A stretch of DNA of 64,000 bases, from the NCBI RefSeq assembly GCF_003351225.1, contig NZ_QQSY01000001.1, positions 1,182,124-1,246,123 on the forward strand. The letters run 5' to 3'. Position numbers and translations under genes: made by a program. Each line of letters begins with the position of its first letter. Position 1 is the stretch's first letter. The notes beneath the pieces are model-generated. The model did not search any database, had not been told where the DNA came from, and worked only from the letters and a program-made list of their open reading frames with translations. Positions 35,115-42,957 of the stretch are shown here, one piece after another. The stretch comes from Dyella solisilvae (GTDB lineage Bacteria; Pseudomonadota; Gammaproteobacteria; Xanthomonadales; Rhodanobacteraceae).

Positions 35115-35939
35115 TCAATCGCGCACCCGACTCTCCCACTCCACAAAAATGGCATGCATCGCAGCCAACCCCTCACTCAACGCCGCCGGCCCCGGCTGCA
35201 AAATGATCGGCGACTTGATCTCATAGAGGTCGCCCGCCTTCACCGCGGGAATCGCATCCCAGCCCTCGCGCGCCGCCACCTTCTCCGGGCGGAAGCGCTT
35301 GCCGCACCACGAGCCCAGGATGATGTCCGGCGCCGCCCGCACCACCTCGCCGGCGTCCGCGAGGATGCGATGCTTGGCCAGCGACTCGCCCGCCATCTGC
35401 GGAAACACGTCATCACCGCCCGCGATGCGGATCAGCTCGGCGACCCAGCGGATACCGGTGATGAGCGGATCGTCCCATTCCTCGAAGTACACGCGTGGCC
35501 GCCTTGAGAAGCGGGTGGCCGCCGCCTCTACCTCCGCGATGCGCTGCTCCAGCGATCGCGCGTAGGACTCAGCCTTGTCCGCCGCCCCGACCATCGCGCC
35601 CAGGCGCCGGATGTAGGCGAGGATGCCAGCCACGCTGCGGTGGTTGCTGATCCACACCTCCACGCCGGCCTTGATCAGCTCGCGGGCAATGTCGGCCTGG
35701 ATGTCCGAAAAGCCGATCACGAAGTCCGGTTCGAGCTTGAGGATCTCGTCGATCTTCGCACTGGTGAAGGCCGAGACCTTCGGCTTTTCCTTGCGTGCCC
35801 GAGGCGGCCGCACGGTGAAGCCGGATATCCCGACAATGCGGTCTTGCTCGCCCAGTGCATAGAGCACTTCGGTGGGTTCTTCGGTGAGGCAGACGATGCG
35901 TTGGGGATAGCCGTCTGCCGTGGGCTTTCGTTCGGTCAC
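35115..35939 (-). CDS. cobalamin-binding-protein-like (BtuF/TroA fold) without signal peptide
   Basis: 274 residues with the class III substrate-binding fold: RIVCLTEEPTEVLYALGEQDRIVGISGF, LEPDFVIGFSDIQADIARELIKAGVEVWI, a long linking helix and a C-terminal lobe (PDIILGSWCGKRF, YEIKSPIILQPGPAALSEGLAAMHAIF). Families annotated as cobalamin-binding protein or iron-siderophore-binding protein share this layout. No signal peptide or lipobox is visible and no ABC permease or ATPase gene is adjacent, so periplasmic transport is doubtful. A cytoplasmic ligand-binding role is possible. It lies 4 bases behind yjbQ in an operon with pdxH. Confidence 0.7.
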   Translation of the reverse strand: MTERKPTADGYPQRIVCLTEEPTEVLYALGEQDRIVGISGFTVRPPRARKEKPKVSAFTSAKIDEILKLEPDFVIGFSDIQADIARELIKAGVEVWISNHRSVAGILAYIRRLGAMVGAADKAESYARSLEQRIAEVEAAATRFSRRPRVYFEEWDDPLITGIRWVAELIRIAGGDDVFPQMAGESLAKHRILADAGEVVRAAPDIILGSWCGKRFRPEKVAAREGWDAIPAVKAGDLYEIKSPIILQPGPAALSEGLAAMHAIFVEWESRVRD

Positions 35940-35943
35940 GCGT

Positions 35944-36381
35944 TCAATGTCCCAGCACCGTCACCGTGATCTTGCGTTGATGCGGATCCAGGCGGTGCTC
36001 CCAAAGATAGATGCCCTGCCACGTGCCCAACTGGATGCGACCGCCGTGCACTGGCGCCACCAGGCTGACGCCGGTGAGGATGGCGCGCACGTGGGCCGGC
36101 ATGTCGTCAGGACCTTCCTCGTCGTGCTGGAAGATGCCGTCGCCGTCGGGCACGGCCCGGGCCAGCCAGCGTTCCAGGTCTTCGCGCACGGTCGGATCGG
36201 CGTTCTCGCTGATCAGCAGCGAACAACTCGTGTGCAGGCTGAAGATATTGACCATACCGGTATGCACGCCGCTGGCCGCCACCACCTCGCCCACCTTGTC
36301 GGTGATCTCGGTGAAGCCGCGGCCGCGTGTATGCACGGTGAAACCATTCTGGGCGACGTGATCGGCGGGCGCTGCACGCAT
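35944..36381 (-). CDS. YjbQ-family secondary thiamine-phosphate synthase
   Basis: 145 residues of the UPF0047/YjbQ family: LHTSCSLLISENADPTVREDLE, a central DEEGPDDMPAHVRAILTG, and the conserved GTWQGIYLWEHR. The protein forms trimers; some members show weak thiamine-phosphate synthase activity, but the physiological role is unclear. It lies 36 bases behind pdxH and 4 bases before the cobalamin-binding-like gene. Confidence 0.9.
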   Translation of the reverse strand: MRAAPADHVAQNGFTVHTRGRGFTEITDKVGEVVAASGVHTGMVNIFSLHTSCSLLISENADPTVREDLERWLARAVPDGDGIFQHDEEGPDDMPAHVRAILTGVSLVAPVHGGRIQLGTWQGIYLWEHRLDPHQRKITVTVLGH

Positions 36382-36417
36382 GCTTCGTGCCTCCGAATGG
36401 CGGGGTCGGGTGTTTGT

Positions 36418-37005
36418 CTAAGGATAAAGCAGACGGCTGGTCCAGGTCTGGCCATGACGGCTCCAGCGCACGCGTTCGTGCAGCCGGAAGTCGGCGCCGT
36501 ACCAGAACTCCACCATGTCCGGCTCGACCACGTAGCCACCCCAGTGCGCCGGGCGAGGCACGTCACGACCTTCGAATTCCTTCTCGTAGCGGGCAAAGCG
36601 CTGCTCGAAGGTATCGCGGTCAGGCAAGGTCTGCGATTGCAGCGAGGCCCAGGCGCCGATCTGGCTGGCGCGCGGACGCGTGGCGAAGTAGGCGTCGGAC
36701 TCTTCAGGCAACACCTTGCGCGCCACGCCTTCCGCGCGCACCTGCACGGCGTTGCGCAACTGTTTCCAGTGGAAACACAGCGCCACCTGCGGATGCGACT
36801 CCAACTGCGCGCCCTTGTCGCTCTCATAGTTGGTGTAAAAGCGGAAGCCGCGGTCGTCGGCCTCTTTCAGCAGCACGATGCGCGAACTGACCCGCCCAGC
36901 CGCGTCCACCGTGGCCAGGCTCATGGCGGTCGGTTCGGGCTCGCCGCTCGCCTTCGCCTCGTCCAGCAGTTGCAAAAAGGTGTCCAGAATCTCTCGTTTC
37001 AGCAT
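36418..37005 (-). CDS. pdxH: pyridoxamine 5'-phosphate oxidase
   Basis: 195 residues. This FMN enzyme oxidises PNP and PMP to pyridoxal phosphate. Motifs: MSLATVDAAGRVSSRIVLLKEADDRGFRFYTNYESDKGAQL, ALCFHWKQLRNAVQVRAEG, the FMN/PLP site SQIGAWASLQSQTL, and the C-terminal signature FRLHERVRWSRHGQTWTSRLLYP. The length and C-terminal RLYP-like end are standard. The N-terminal extension of longer homologues is absent. It is divergent from the glycerate-kinase-like gene, with a 40-base gap. Confidence 0.95.
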   Translation of the reverse strand: MLKREILDTFLQLLDEAKASGEPEPTAMSLATVDAAGRVSSRIVLLKEADDRGFRFYTNYESDKGAQLESHPQVALCFHWKQLRNAVQVRAEGVARKVLPEESDAYFATRPRASQIGAWASLQSQTLPDRDTFEQRFARYEKEFEGRDVPRPAHWGGYVVEPDMVEFWYGADFRLHERVRWSRHGQTWTSRLLYP

Positions 37006-37045
37006 GGGGTCTTGAATCGTGGCCGGGGCGCGCCATCATGGCGAA

Positions 37046-37876
37046 ATGTCTCCAGATGCTAGCACGCAGAATTCGACCCTGACCGGGCATTTGCTCGACC
37101 AGTTCGCCGGTCGCATCGCCCGTTCACGCCGTCCCTACCTGCTGGGCCTGTCCGGCCTGCAAGGTAGCGGCAAGAGCACGCTGGCGCGGGAGATGAAGGT
37201 GCAGGCCGAAGCCCGTGGCTGGCCGACCGAGGTGCTCTCGCTGGACGACTTCTACTACTCGCGCAGCGAGCGGGAGCTTCTGGCACACCAGGTGCATCCC
37301 CTCTTGCGTACCCGCGGCGTACCCGGCACCCACGAGATCGAGCTGCTGATGTCGGTGCTGGCGGCGCTTCCGCAAGCCTCGGACAAGCTCCCGGTCGACT
37401 ATCCGCGCTTCGACAAAGGCCGTGACACGCGCATGCCACCCTCGCGCTGGTCGAAGGTCGTCCGTCCGCCCCAACTGGTGATCCTGGAGGGCTGGGCGCT
37501 AGGCATCCGCCCACAACTGCAGGCGGCGCTGGACGAGCCCATCAACGAGCTTGAACGGAGCGAAGACCCGGAAGGCATCTGGCGCCACTGGGTCAACAAG
37601 CAGTTGCGCGGCTACCAGCCGCTATGGCGCAAGCTCGACGCGCTCATTGTGCTGCAGGCGCCCAACTGGGAAGTGGTGCGCAAATGGCGCAGCGAACAGG
37701 AGGAAGAGCTGCTCGCCCGCCACGCGCCGCTGGCGATGGACGCCGAATCCATGGTGCGTTTTTTGGCCCATTTCGAGCGACTGAGCCGTCACGCCCTGGC
37801 CACGCTGCCGGAACTGGCCGACACCACGGTCGAATATGACGCCAATCGGCATGTGATCGCACTCAATCACAGTTGA
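37046..37876 (+). CDS. D-glycerate 3-kinase-like P-loop kinase
   Basis: 276 residues. P-loop GLSGLQGSGKSTLAREM (about residues 33-50), then the acidic segment VLSLDDFYYSRSERELLA and LEGWALGIRP, which match the plant-type GLYK / phosphoribulokinase-uridine-kinase-like family. Substrate-site features RGVPGTHEIELL and YPRFDKGRDTRMPPSRW are present. The likely reaction is ATP-dependent phosphorylation of D-glycerate to 3-phosphoglycerate. The start is uncertain: the ATG at 37046 has no clear ribosome binding site and a GTG at 37019 is also in frame. Confidence 0.8.
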   Translation: MSPDASTQNSTLTGHLLDQFAGRIARSRRPYLLGLSGLQGSGKSTLAREMKVQAEARGWPTEVLSLDDFYYSRSERELLAHQVHPLLRTRGVPGTHEIELLMSVLAALPQASDKLPVDYPRFDKGRDTRMPPSRWSKVVRPPQLVILEGWALGIRPQLQAALDEPINELERSEDPEGIWRHWVNKQLRGYQPLWRKLDALIVLQAPNWEVVRKWRSEQEEELLARHAPLAMDAESMVRFLAHFERLSRHALATLPELADTTVEYDANRHVIALNHS

Positions 37877-37887
37877 GCGCCCGGTGA

Positions 37888-38232
37888 TCAGGCCGCCGGC
37901 TCCACCATGACGGCGGTCCCATAGGCCAGCACCTCGGTGACACCTTCAGCCACGTCGTTGGCGTCGTAACGCATGGCGATCACTGCGTTTGCGCCGCGTT
38001 CGGCGGCATGGTGCAACATCAGCTCGAAGGCTTCCTCACGGGCGTTCTCGCACAGCTCCGTGTAGATGGAAATATTTCCGCCCACCAGCGTCTGCAACGC
38101 GGCGCCGAGGTTGCCAACCACGCTGCGTGAACGCACCGTGATGCCACGCACGATGCCCATCGAACGGACGATGCGGTAACCAGGCAGCGCATCGGCGGTG
38201 CTGACCATGTGAAGTGGGAAGTTGGCGGGCAT
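37888..38232 (-). CDS. YbjQ/UPF0145-family protein
   Basis: 114 residues of the YbjQ family: [32 protein letters not shown] and [15 protein letters not shown] .. [15 protein letters not shown]. These small proteins form ring-shaped pentamers and are sometimes called heavy-metal-binding, but no function is proven. AGGAGTGTC sits just upstream of the ATG as a ribosome binding site. It converges with the kinase gene, 11 bases away. Confidence 0.88.
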   Translation of the reverse strand: MPANFPLHMVSTADALPGYRIVRSMGIVRGITVRSRSVVGNLGAALQTLVGGNISIYTELCENAREEAFELMLHHAAERGANAVIAMRYDANDVAEGVTEVLAYGTAVMVEPAA

Positions 38233-38467
38233 GACGACACTCCTGGTGCTGGATCTTCACAAACGGGATGGTCCGCCACGCAAGGGCGGCGATCCAGTGC
38301 CTTTTCTTACCGACGTGCGGCACTGACCGAACCTCGACAACCGGGACTTGGAGAGCCCTCACTCCGCTCGTCACTGCCACGGAAACAGGACGGAGCGCGC
38401 AGGGCGGCTCCCAAAGAGGCGATCGCAGCGAGTCAACCAGCGACCTTCAAGCGTCAAGAAGCGCAGA

Positions 38468-38499
38468 CACTGGATTCCCGCCTTCGCTGGAATGACGAA
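38468..38499 (+). repeat. REP-like palindrome (single)
   Basis: CACTGGATTCCCGCCTTCGCTGGAATGACGAA, a diverged relative of the palindrome at 34835 and elsewhere. It lies in the 297-base gap between ybjQ and the epimerase gene, where nothing else was found. Confidence 0.6.
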
Positions 38500-38529
38500 C
38501 AACATGCAGAAATGAACGGGCCGGTCGAT

Positions 38530-39384
38530 TCAGGCGCCCGCACGAAGTTCGGGTTGTGACAGCAACGCCGCATAGCCCAGGCGTGCGTCCGGCCACAGCG
38601 GTTCGAACCCACTTGCGCGCAACCGTGCATTGCTCAGTCGCTTGCTGCCCACGCCGGCTGGCGGCTCTCCTTCAGCCGGCGCGGGAACGCCAAGCAGACC
38701 GGCCAGATGGTCGTAGAGCACGTCCAGCGGCAGCGGCGTGTCATCGACGCCGACGTAAAGCGGAGCGGGCTCGGGAAGCGACAGCAGATGCACGATGCCG
38801 GCCGCGGCGTCATCGACGTGGATGCGGTTGGCCCAGTGCGGCGTGGAGCGCGGAACGCGCACCACACCCGAACGCAGGCGTTCCAGCAGCTGCAATCTTC
38901 CCGGTCCGTACAGGCCGGCCAGGCGCAGCACCACCGAACGCACCGGTTGCGACGCCAACCATTGCTCGGCTTCCAACAACACGGCGCCATTGAAGCCTGG
39001 TGGATCAGGAGGCGTTTCTTCATCCACCCATGCATCGCCGTGTTCGCCGTAGACCGCGCTGGAAGAAACGAACAACGCGCGCTTCAGCACTGCCCGATCC
39101 AGCGCGCCCATCAGGTGACGCAGTCCTTCGACGAACACCGCGCGATAGGCCGCGGGGTCGCGCGCTCCGGGCGCGGGCAGATACACCAGCTGATCCATTT
39201 CCACCGGCAGTCCGCGAAGGCTGTCGGGGTCGGTGAGATCGCCGCGTAGCCAGCGGATGCCGCTGCGATCGTCCTCGGCCGGACGGCGCCGCAAGGCCCA
39301 CACCTCGTCGCCTCGCGCGAGTAGTCGCTGCGCGACGCGCAGACCGACGTCGCCGCAACCCGCGACCAGGACGCGCGCGCTCAT
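38530..39384 (-). CDS. NAD(P)-dependent sugar epimerase/SDR-like protein
   Basis: 284 residues with an N-terminal Rossmann fold: VLVAGCGDVGLRVAQRLLARGDEVWALRR, with the GxxGxxG-like pattern GCGDVG. Then come a short-chain dehydrogenase-type SSSAVYGEHG (Ser and Tyr pair; the usual YxxxK lysine is not evident) and LRLAGLYGPGRL. It resembles YeeZ/extended SDR proteins, whose substrates are unknown. The ATG at 39384 was chosen over 39411 because it directly begins the Rossmann strand. It is divergent from aroK, with a 58-base gap. Confidence 0.75.
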   Translation of the reverse strand: MSARVLVAGCGDVGLRVAQRLLARGDEVWALRRRPAEDDRSGIRWLRGDLTDPDSLRGLPVEMDQLVYLPAPGARDPAAYRAVFVEGLRHLMGALDRAVLKRALFVSSSAVYGEHGDAWVDEETPPDPPGFNGAVLLEAEQWLASQPVRSVVLRLAGLYGPGRLQLLERLRSGVVRVPRSTPHWANRIHVDDAAAGIVHLLSLPEPAPLYVGVDDTPLPLDVLYDHLAGLLGVPAPAEGEPPAGVGSKRLSNARLRASGFEPLWPDARLGYAALLSQPELRAGA

Positions 39385-39430
39385 GGACGAACCTGCGCCA
39401 TCCCGCGCCACGCAAGGTGTTTCAGCCTGT

Positions 39431-39436
39431 TAGCAT
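39431..39436 (+). promoter_or_regulatory. -10 element of aroK, probably leaderless
   Basis: TAGCAT is placed 7 bases before the aroK ATG, so transcription would start at or next to the start codon. No Shine-Dalgarno sequence is visible. A clear -35 was not found. Confidence 0.35.
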
Positions 39437-39442
39437 TCACCC

Positions 39443-39982
39443 ATGAATCCATCGTGCAACCTGTTCATCATCGGCCCGACCGGCGCCGGCAAGACGACCA
39501 TTGGACGCCGGCTCGCCGAGCATTATGGGCTGGAGTTCCTCGATCTGGACCAGGAAATCGAACAGCTCTGCGGCGTGCCGGTGAGCCGTGTGTTCGAGGT
39601 TGAGGGCGAGGCGGGCTTCCGCGCTCGCGAAAGCCAGTTGCTCGATGAGTGCAGCCGCCGCCGTGGCGTGGTGCTGGCGACCGGCGCGGGCGCCGTGCTC
39701 GATCCGGCCAATCGCCGGACCCTGGTGGAGCGCGGCTATGTTCTGTGGCTGCAGGCCACGGTGGAGCAGCAGCTCGAGCGTCTGGCGCACGACCAGCAGC
39801 GTCCGCTGCTGGCCAGCGGCGATCGCGGCGAGCGTCTGACCGCGATGGCGCAGGTGCGCACCCCGCTCTATCGGGAAATCGCCGATCTGGCGATTCCCGG
39901 CGTCCAGGAGCATGTCCACGCTGCCAGCGCGCGCAGCATCCTTCTCATCGATCAGCACTGGCAGCGCCAGCACGCCGCATGA
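39443..39982 (+). CDS. aroK: shikimate kinase
   Basis: 179 residues. It phosphorylates shikimate with ATP (aromatic amino acid synthesis). Walker [17 protein letters not shown] (residues about 10-25), then [13 protein letters not shown], the shikimate-binding [12 protein letters not shown] and [11 protein letters not shown], and the lid region [13 protein letters not shown]. AroK is coupled to aroB through an ATGA overlap. In Pseudomonas and Xanthomonas relatives this pair follows pilMNOPQ; those pilus genes are not upstream here. Confidence 0.96.
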   Translation: MNPSCNLFIIGPTGAGKTTIGRRLAEHYGLEFLDLDQEIEQLCGVPVSRVFEVEGEAGFRARESQLLDECSRRRGVVLATGAGAVLDPANRRTLVERGYVLWLQATVEQQLERLAHDQQRPLLASGDRGERLTAMAQVRTPLYREIADLAIPGVQEHVHAASARSILLIDQHWQRQHAA

Positions 39983-41079
39983 CGACTCCAACAACCAACT
40001 CCCGCACCATCGATGTCGCCCTTGGTTCCCGCAGCTATCCGGTTTGGATCGGGCCGGGCCTGCTCACCGACCACGCGCGCTGGCGCGCGACCTTGCGCGG
40101 CCGCCATGCGCTGGTGATCAGCAACACGACGGTGGCGCCGCTGTACCTGCCGCGCGTGTCAGAAGGACTGGAAGGATTGCAGTGGTCCTCGTATTTGCTC
40201 GACGACGGCGAGGCGCACAAGACGTTCGCCAATGTCGGCCGAGCACTAGAGGCGCTGGCCCAGCTCGGCGCGACCCGCGATGCCTGTGTGGTGGCTCTGG
40301 GCGGCGGCGTGGTGGGTGACCTGGCCGGCTTCACCGCCGCGTGCTGGATGCGCGGCATCGATTTCATCCAGATGCCGACCACGCTGTTGTCGATGGTCGA
40401 CTCCTCGGTGGGCGGCAAGACCGGCGTGAACCTGCCAGCCGGCAAGAACCTGGTCGGCGCGTTCCACCAGCCACGCGCCGTGGTGGCCGATATCGACACG
40501 CTGGCCAGCCTGCCTGACCGCGAATATCGCGCGGGGCTGGCGGAAGTGGTGAAAGGCGCGGCGATCGGCGATCCGGCCTTTTTCGCCTGGCTCGAGCAAA
40601 ACGCCGAGGCCTTGAATGCGCGCGACACGGCGCCACTGGTCGAGGCCATCGCGCGCAAGGTCGTTTACAAGGCCGGTGTGGTGGCGCGCGACGAGACCGA
40701 ACAAGGCGAGCGCGCCCTGCTCAACCTCGGCCACACCTTCGGCCACGCCCTGGAAACGGCCGGCAAGTATCAGGTATTGCTCCACGGCGAAGGCGTGGCG
40801 GTCGGCATGCTGCTGGCGGCGCAGTTGTCCGAGCGCCTGGGCATGGGCACGGCCGGGGACACCACGCGCCTGCATCGCCTGCTGACCACGCTGGGCTTGC
40901 CCACGGCCATTCCGGGCGGGATGGCGCCCGAGCAGTTGCTCGCCCTGATGCGGCTGGACAAGAAGAACCTGGCTGGCACGCTCAGGCTGATCCTGTGGCG
41001 CGGCATCGGACGCGCGGAGATCGTCAGCGGCGTGGATGAAGCCGACGTGCTGGCCGTGCTGGAAAGCGCCACCGGTTGA
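39979..41079 (+). CDS. aroB: 3-dehydroquinate synthase
   Basis: 366 residues. It converts DAHP to 3-dehydroquinate using NAD and zinc. Motifs: [70 protein letters not shown] (split across the NAD and substrate sites), zinc-ligand segments [16 protein letters not shown] (here [16 protein letters not shown]) and [10 protein letters not shown]. The start at 39979 overlaps the aroK stop. Confidence 0.97.
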   Translation: MTTPTTNSRTIDVALGSRSYPVWIGPGLLTDHARWRATLRGRHALVISNTTVAPLYLPRVSEGLEGLQWSSYLLDDGEAHKTFANVGRALEALAQLGATRDACVVALGGGVVGDLAGFTAACWMRGIDFIQMPTTLLSMVDSSVGGKTGVNLPAGKNLVGAFHQPRAVVADIDTLASLPDREYRAGLAEVVKGAAIGDPAFFAWLEQNAEALNARDTAPLVEAIARKVVYKAGVVARDETEQGERALLNLGHTFGHALETAGKYQVLLHGEGVAVGMLLAAQLSERLGMGTAGDTTRLHRLLTTLGLPTAIPGGMAPEQLLALMRLDKKNLAGTLRLILWRGIGRAEIVSGVDEADVLAVLESATG

Positions 41080-41272
41080 TGTGCTTCAGGGGCGCACCCT
41101 GCGTGCCAAAGCCTGTGTCACCGTGACACCGGTTCGCCCCGGAAGCACTCCGAAAGCGCTACTGCACGACGCCCACCCTGAGGCGCGGCGGATCGTCGCG
41201 CTCGCCGCGGCCCGCCAAGCCTTCTAGAATGCGGGTTCAACGGCCCGCTGCGATCACTCGACTCCGACCTCC

Positions 41273-41533
41273 ATGCGCCTCTACCTGCAAGCCATGACCG
41301 CCACCGCCGAGGCGCCGCGCTATGTCCAGATCGCGCTGGAGCAGGATCTGCTCGGCGGCTGGACGCTGTACCGCGAGACCGGCGTGCAGGGCGGCAAGGC
41401 GACGCTCAAGCGCGAACAGTTCCTCGAGCGCGAGGACGCCCTGGTGGCGTTCGAGAAGGCGCGCGACGCACAACTCAAGCGCGGCTTCCGCGTCATGTTC
41501 AGCCAGGGCGTGGACGGCCCTTACGGCTCTTGA
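41273..41533 (+). CDS. small WGR-domain protein
   Basis: 86 residues, essentially one WGR-like domain: RYVQIALEQDLLGGWTLYRETGVQGGKATLKREQFLEREDALVAFEKARDAQLKRGF. The WGR motif itself is diverged to GGWTLYRETG. WGR domains bind nucleic acids in PARPs and in some bacterial proteins; the stand-alone form is common near aroB and hemE in Xanthomonadales and has no defined job. A TAGAAT -10-like box lies at 41225. Confidence 0.75.
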   Translation: MRLYLQAMTATAEAPRYVQIALEQDLLGGWTLYRETGVQGGKATLKREQFLEREDALVAFEKARDAQLKRGFRVMFSQGVDGPYGS

Positions 41534-41614
41534 AGGGCTGGCGCCGGGCCGTCGGCGTGGCTGGCCGCACCGCATCCCCCTGCTTGTCCGCTCCCCGCTC
41601 CCCCGGATTGATTC

Positions 41615-42682
41615 ATGACTGAAGCGCTGAAAAACGATCGTTTCCTGCGCGCCCTGCGCCGCGAGCCCACCGACACCACGCCCCTCTGGGTGATGCGCCA
41701 GGCGGGCCGCTATCTGCCCGAGTACCGCGCCACCCGCGGCCGCGCGGGCAGTTTCATGGCGCTGGCGCAGAACCCGGAGCTGGCCTGCGAAGTGACGTTG
41801 CAGCCGCTGGAGCGCTTCGAGCTGGATGCGGCCATCCTGTTCTCCGACATCCTCACCATCCCCGACGCGATGGGCCTGGGCCTGAGCTTCGCCCAGGGCG
41901 AAGGCCCCCAGTTCGCCCATCCGGTGCGCACCCGCGCCGACATCGAGCGCCTCGGCGTGCCCGACATGGAGGGCGAGCTGCGCTATGTGATGGACGCGGT
42001 GCGCCTGATCCGCCGCGAACTGCATGGCCGCGTGCCGCTGATCGGCTTCTCCGGCAGCCCGTGGACGCTGGCCTGCTACATGGTTGAAGGCCACGGCTCG
42101 CGCGACTTCGCCCACCTGAAGGCGATGACTTGGAACGAACCCGCCCTCGCCCACCAGCTGCTGGACACGCTGGCGCGCTCGGTGGCGGCCTACCTCATCG
42201 CCCAGGCCCATGCCGGCGCACAGGCGCTGATGGTGTTCGACACCTGGGGCGGCCTGCTGGGCCCGGCGGCCTTCCAGGAGTTCTCGCTGCGCTACATGGC
42301 CCAGGTGGTGGAGGCGCTGAAGTCGGACGCCGCCAGCCGCGAGCTGCCGGTGATCCTGTTCTCCAAGGGCGCCGGGCAGCACCTGGCCCGCATGGCCGAC
42401 ACCGGCTGCGCCGCGCTCGGCGTCGACTGGACCATCGACCTGGCCGACGCCCGCCAGGCCGTGGCTGGCCGCGTCGCCCTGCAGGGCAACCTGGATCCGG
42501 CCGTGCTGCTGGCCGGCCCCGAGGTGATCCGCCGCGAGGTGCGCCGCGTGCTCGACAGCTACGGCAACCACCCCGGCCACGTGTTCAACCTGGGCCACGG
42601 CATTACGCCGGAAGTGAACCCGGAGCACGTGAAGGTGCTGGTGGACGAAGTCCACAGCTACGGGCGCCAGCTGCGCGGCTGA
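41615..42682 (+). CDS. hemE: uroporphyrinogen decarboxylase
   Basis: 355 residues. It decarboxylates uroporphyrinogen III to coproporphyrinogen III. Motifs: the N-terminal [16 protein letters not shown] form (here [19 protein letters not shown]), [44 protein letters not shown] and the C-terminal [17 protein letters not shown]. It is complete and of standard length. A 10-bp palindrome lies 11 bases behind its stop. Confidence 0.97.
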   Translation: MTEALKNDRFLRALRREPTDTTPLWVMRQAGRYLPEYRATRGRAGSFMALAQNPELACEVTLQPLERFELDAAILFSDILTIPDAMGLGLSFAQGEGPQFAHPVRTRADIERLGVPDMEGELRYVMDAVRLIRRELHGRVPLIGFSGSPWTLACYMVEGHGSRDFAHLKAMTWNEPALAHQLLDTLARSVAAYLIAQAHAGAQALMVFDTWGGLLGPAAFQEFSLRYMAQVVEALKSDAASRELPVILFSKGAGQHLARMADTGCAALGVDWTIDLADARQAVAGRVALQGNLDPAVLLAGPEVIRREVRRVLDSYGNHPGHVFNLGHGITPEVNPEHVKVLVDEVHSYGRQLRG

Positions 42683-42693
42683 GCCGCCTTTCT

Positions 42694-42860
42694 CCCTCTC
42701 CCCTGCGGGGAGAGGGTGGGGTGAGGGGTGGGCTCGCGGAAGCCTGCCTATCCGAATATTGCTCCCATATCCAGATCAGACATCGGGCAAGCCCCGCCCC
42801 CTCACCACCGTAAAGGTGGCAATGTCCCAACCTTCTCCCCGCAGGAGAGAAGGAGCCAAG
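42694..42860. repeat. palindromic repeat block after hemE
   Basis: A 10-bp stem, CCCTCTCCCC/GGGGAGAGGG with a TGC loop (42694-42716), sits 11 bases behind the hemE stop and may terminate it. It is followed by an inverted CCACCGTAAAGGTGG hairpin (42805-42819) and a second CCTTCTCC..GGAGAGAAGG palindrome (42831-42853). The same building blocks occur after valS and at 52963-53046. Confidence 0.65.
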
Positions 42861-42870
42861 GGCGGCGCTT

Positions 42871-42900
42871 TTGGCGCCCCAGCCCCCCCACCCGTACAAT
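42871..42900 (+). promoter_or_regulatory. valS promoter
   Basis: TTGGCG (42871-42876) and TACAAT (42895-42900), spacer 18 bases, 57 bases before the valS ATG. Confidence 0.5.
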
Positions 42901-42957
42901 CGACGCTTTGACGCCAAACCAGACGCGCCCGTCCCGGCGCGCAATCGCGAGCCCCCG

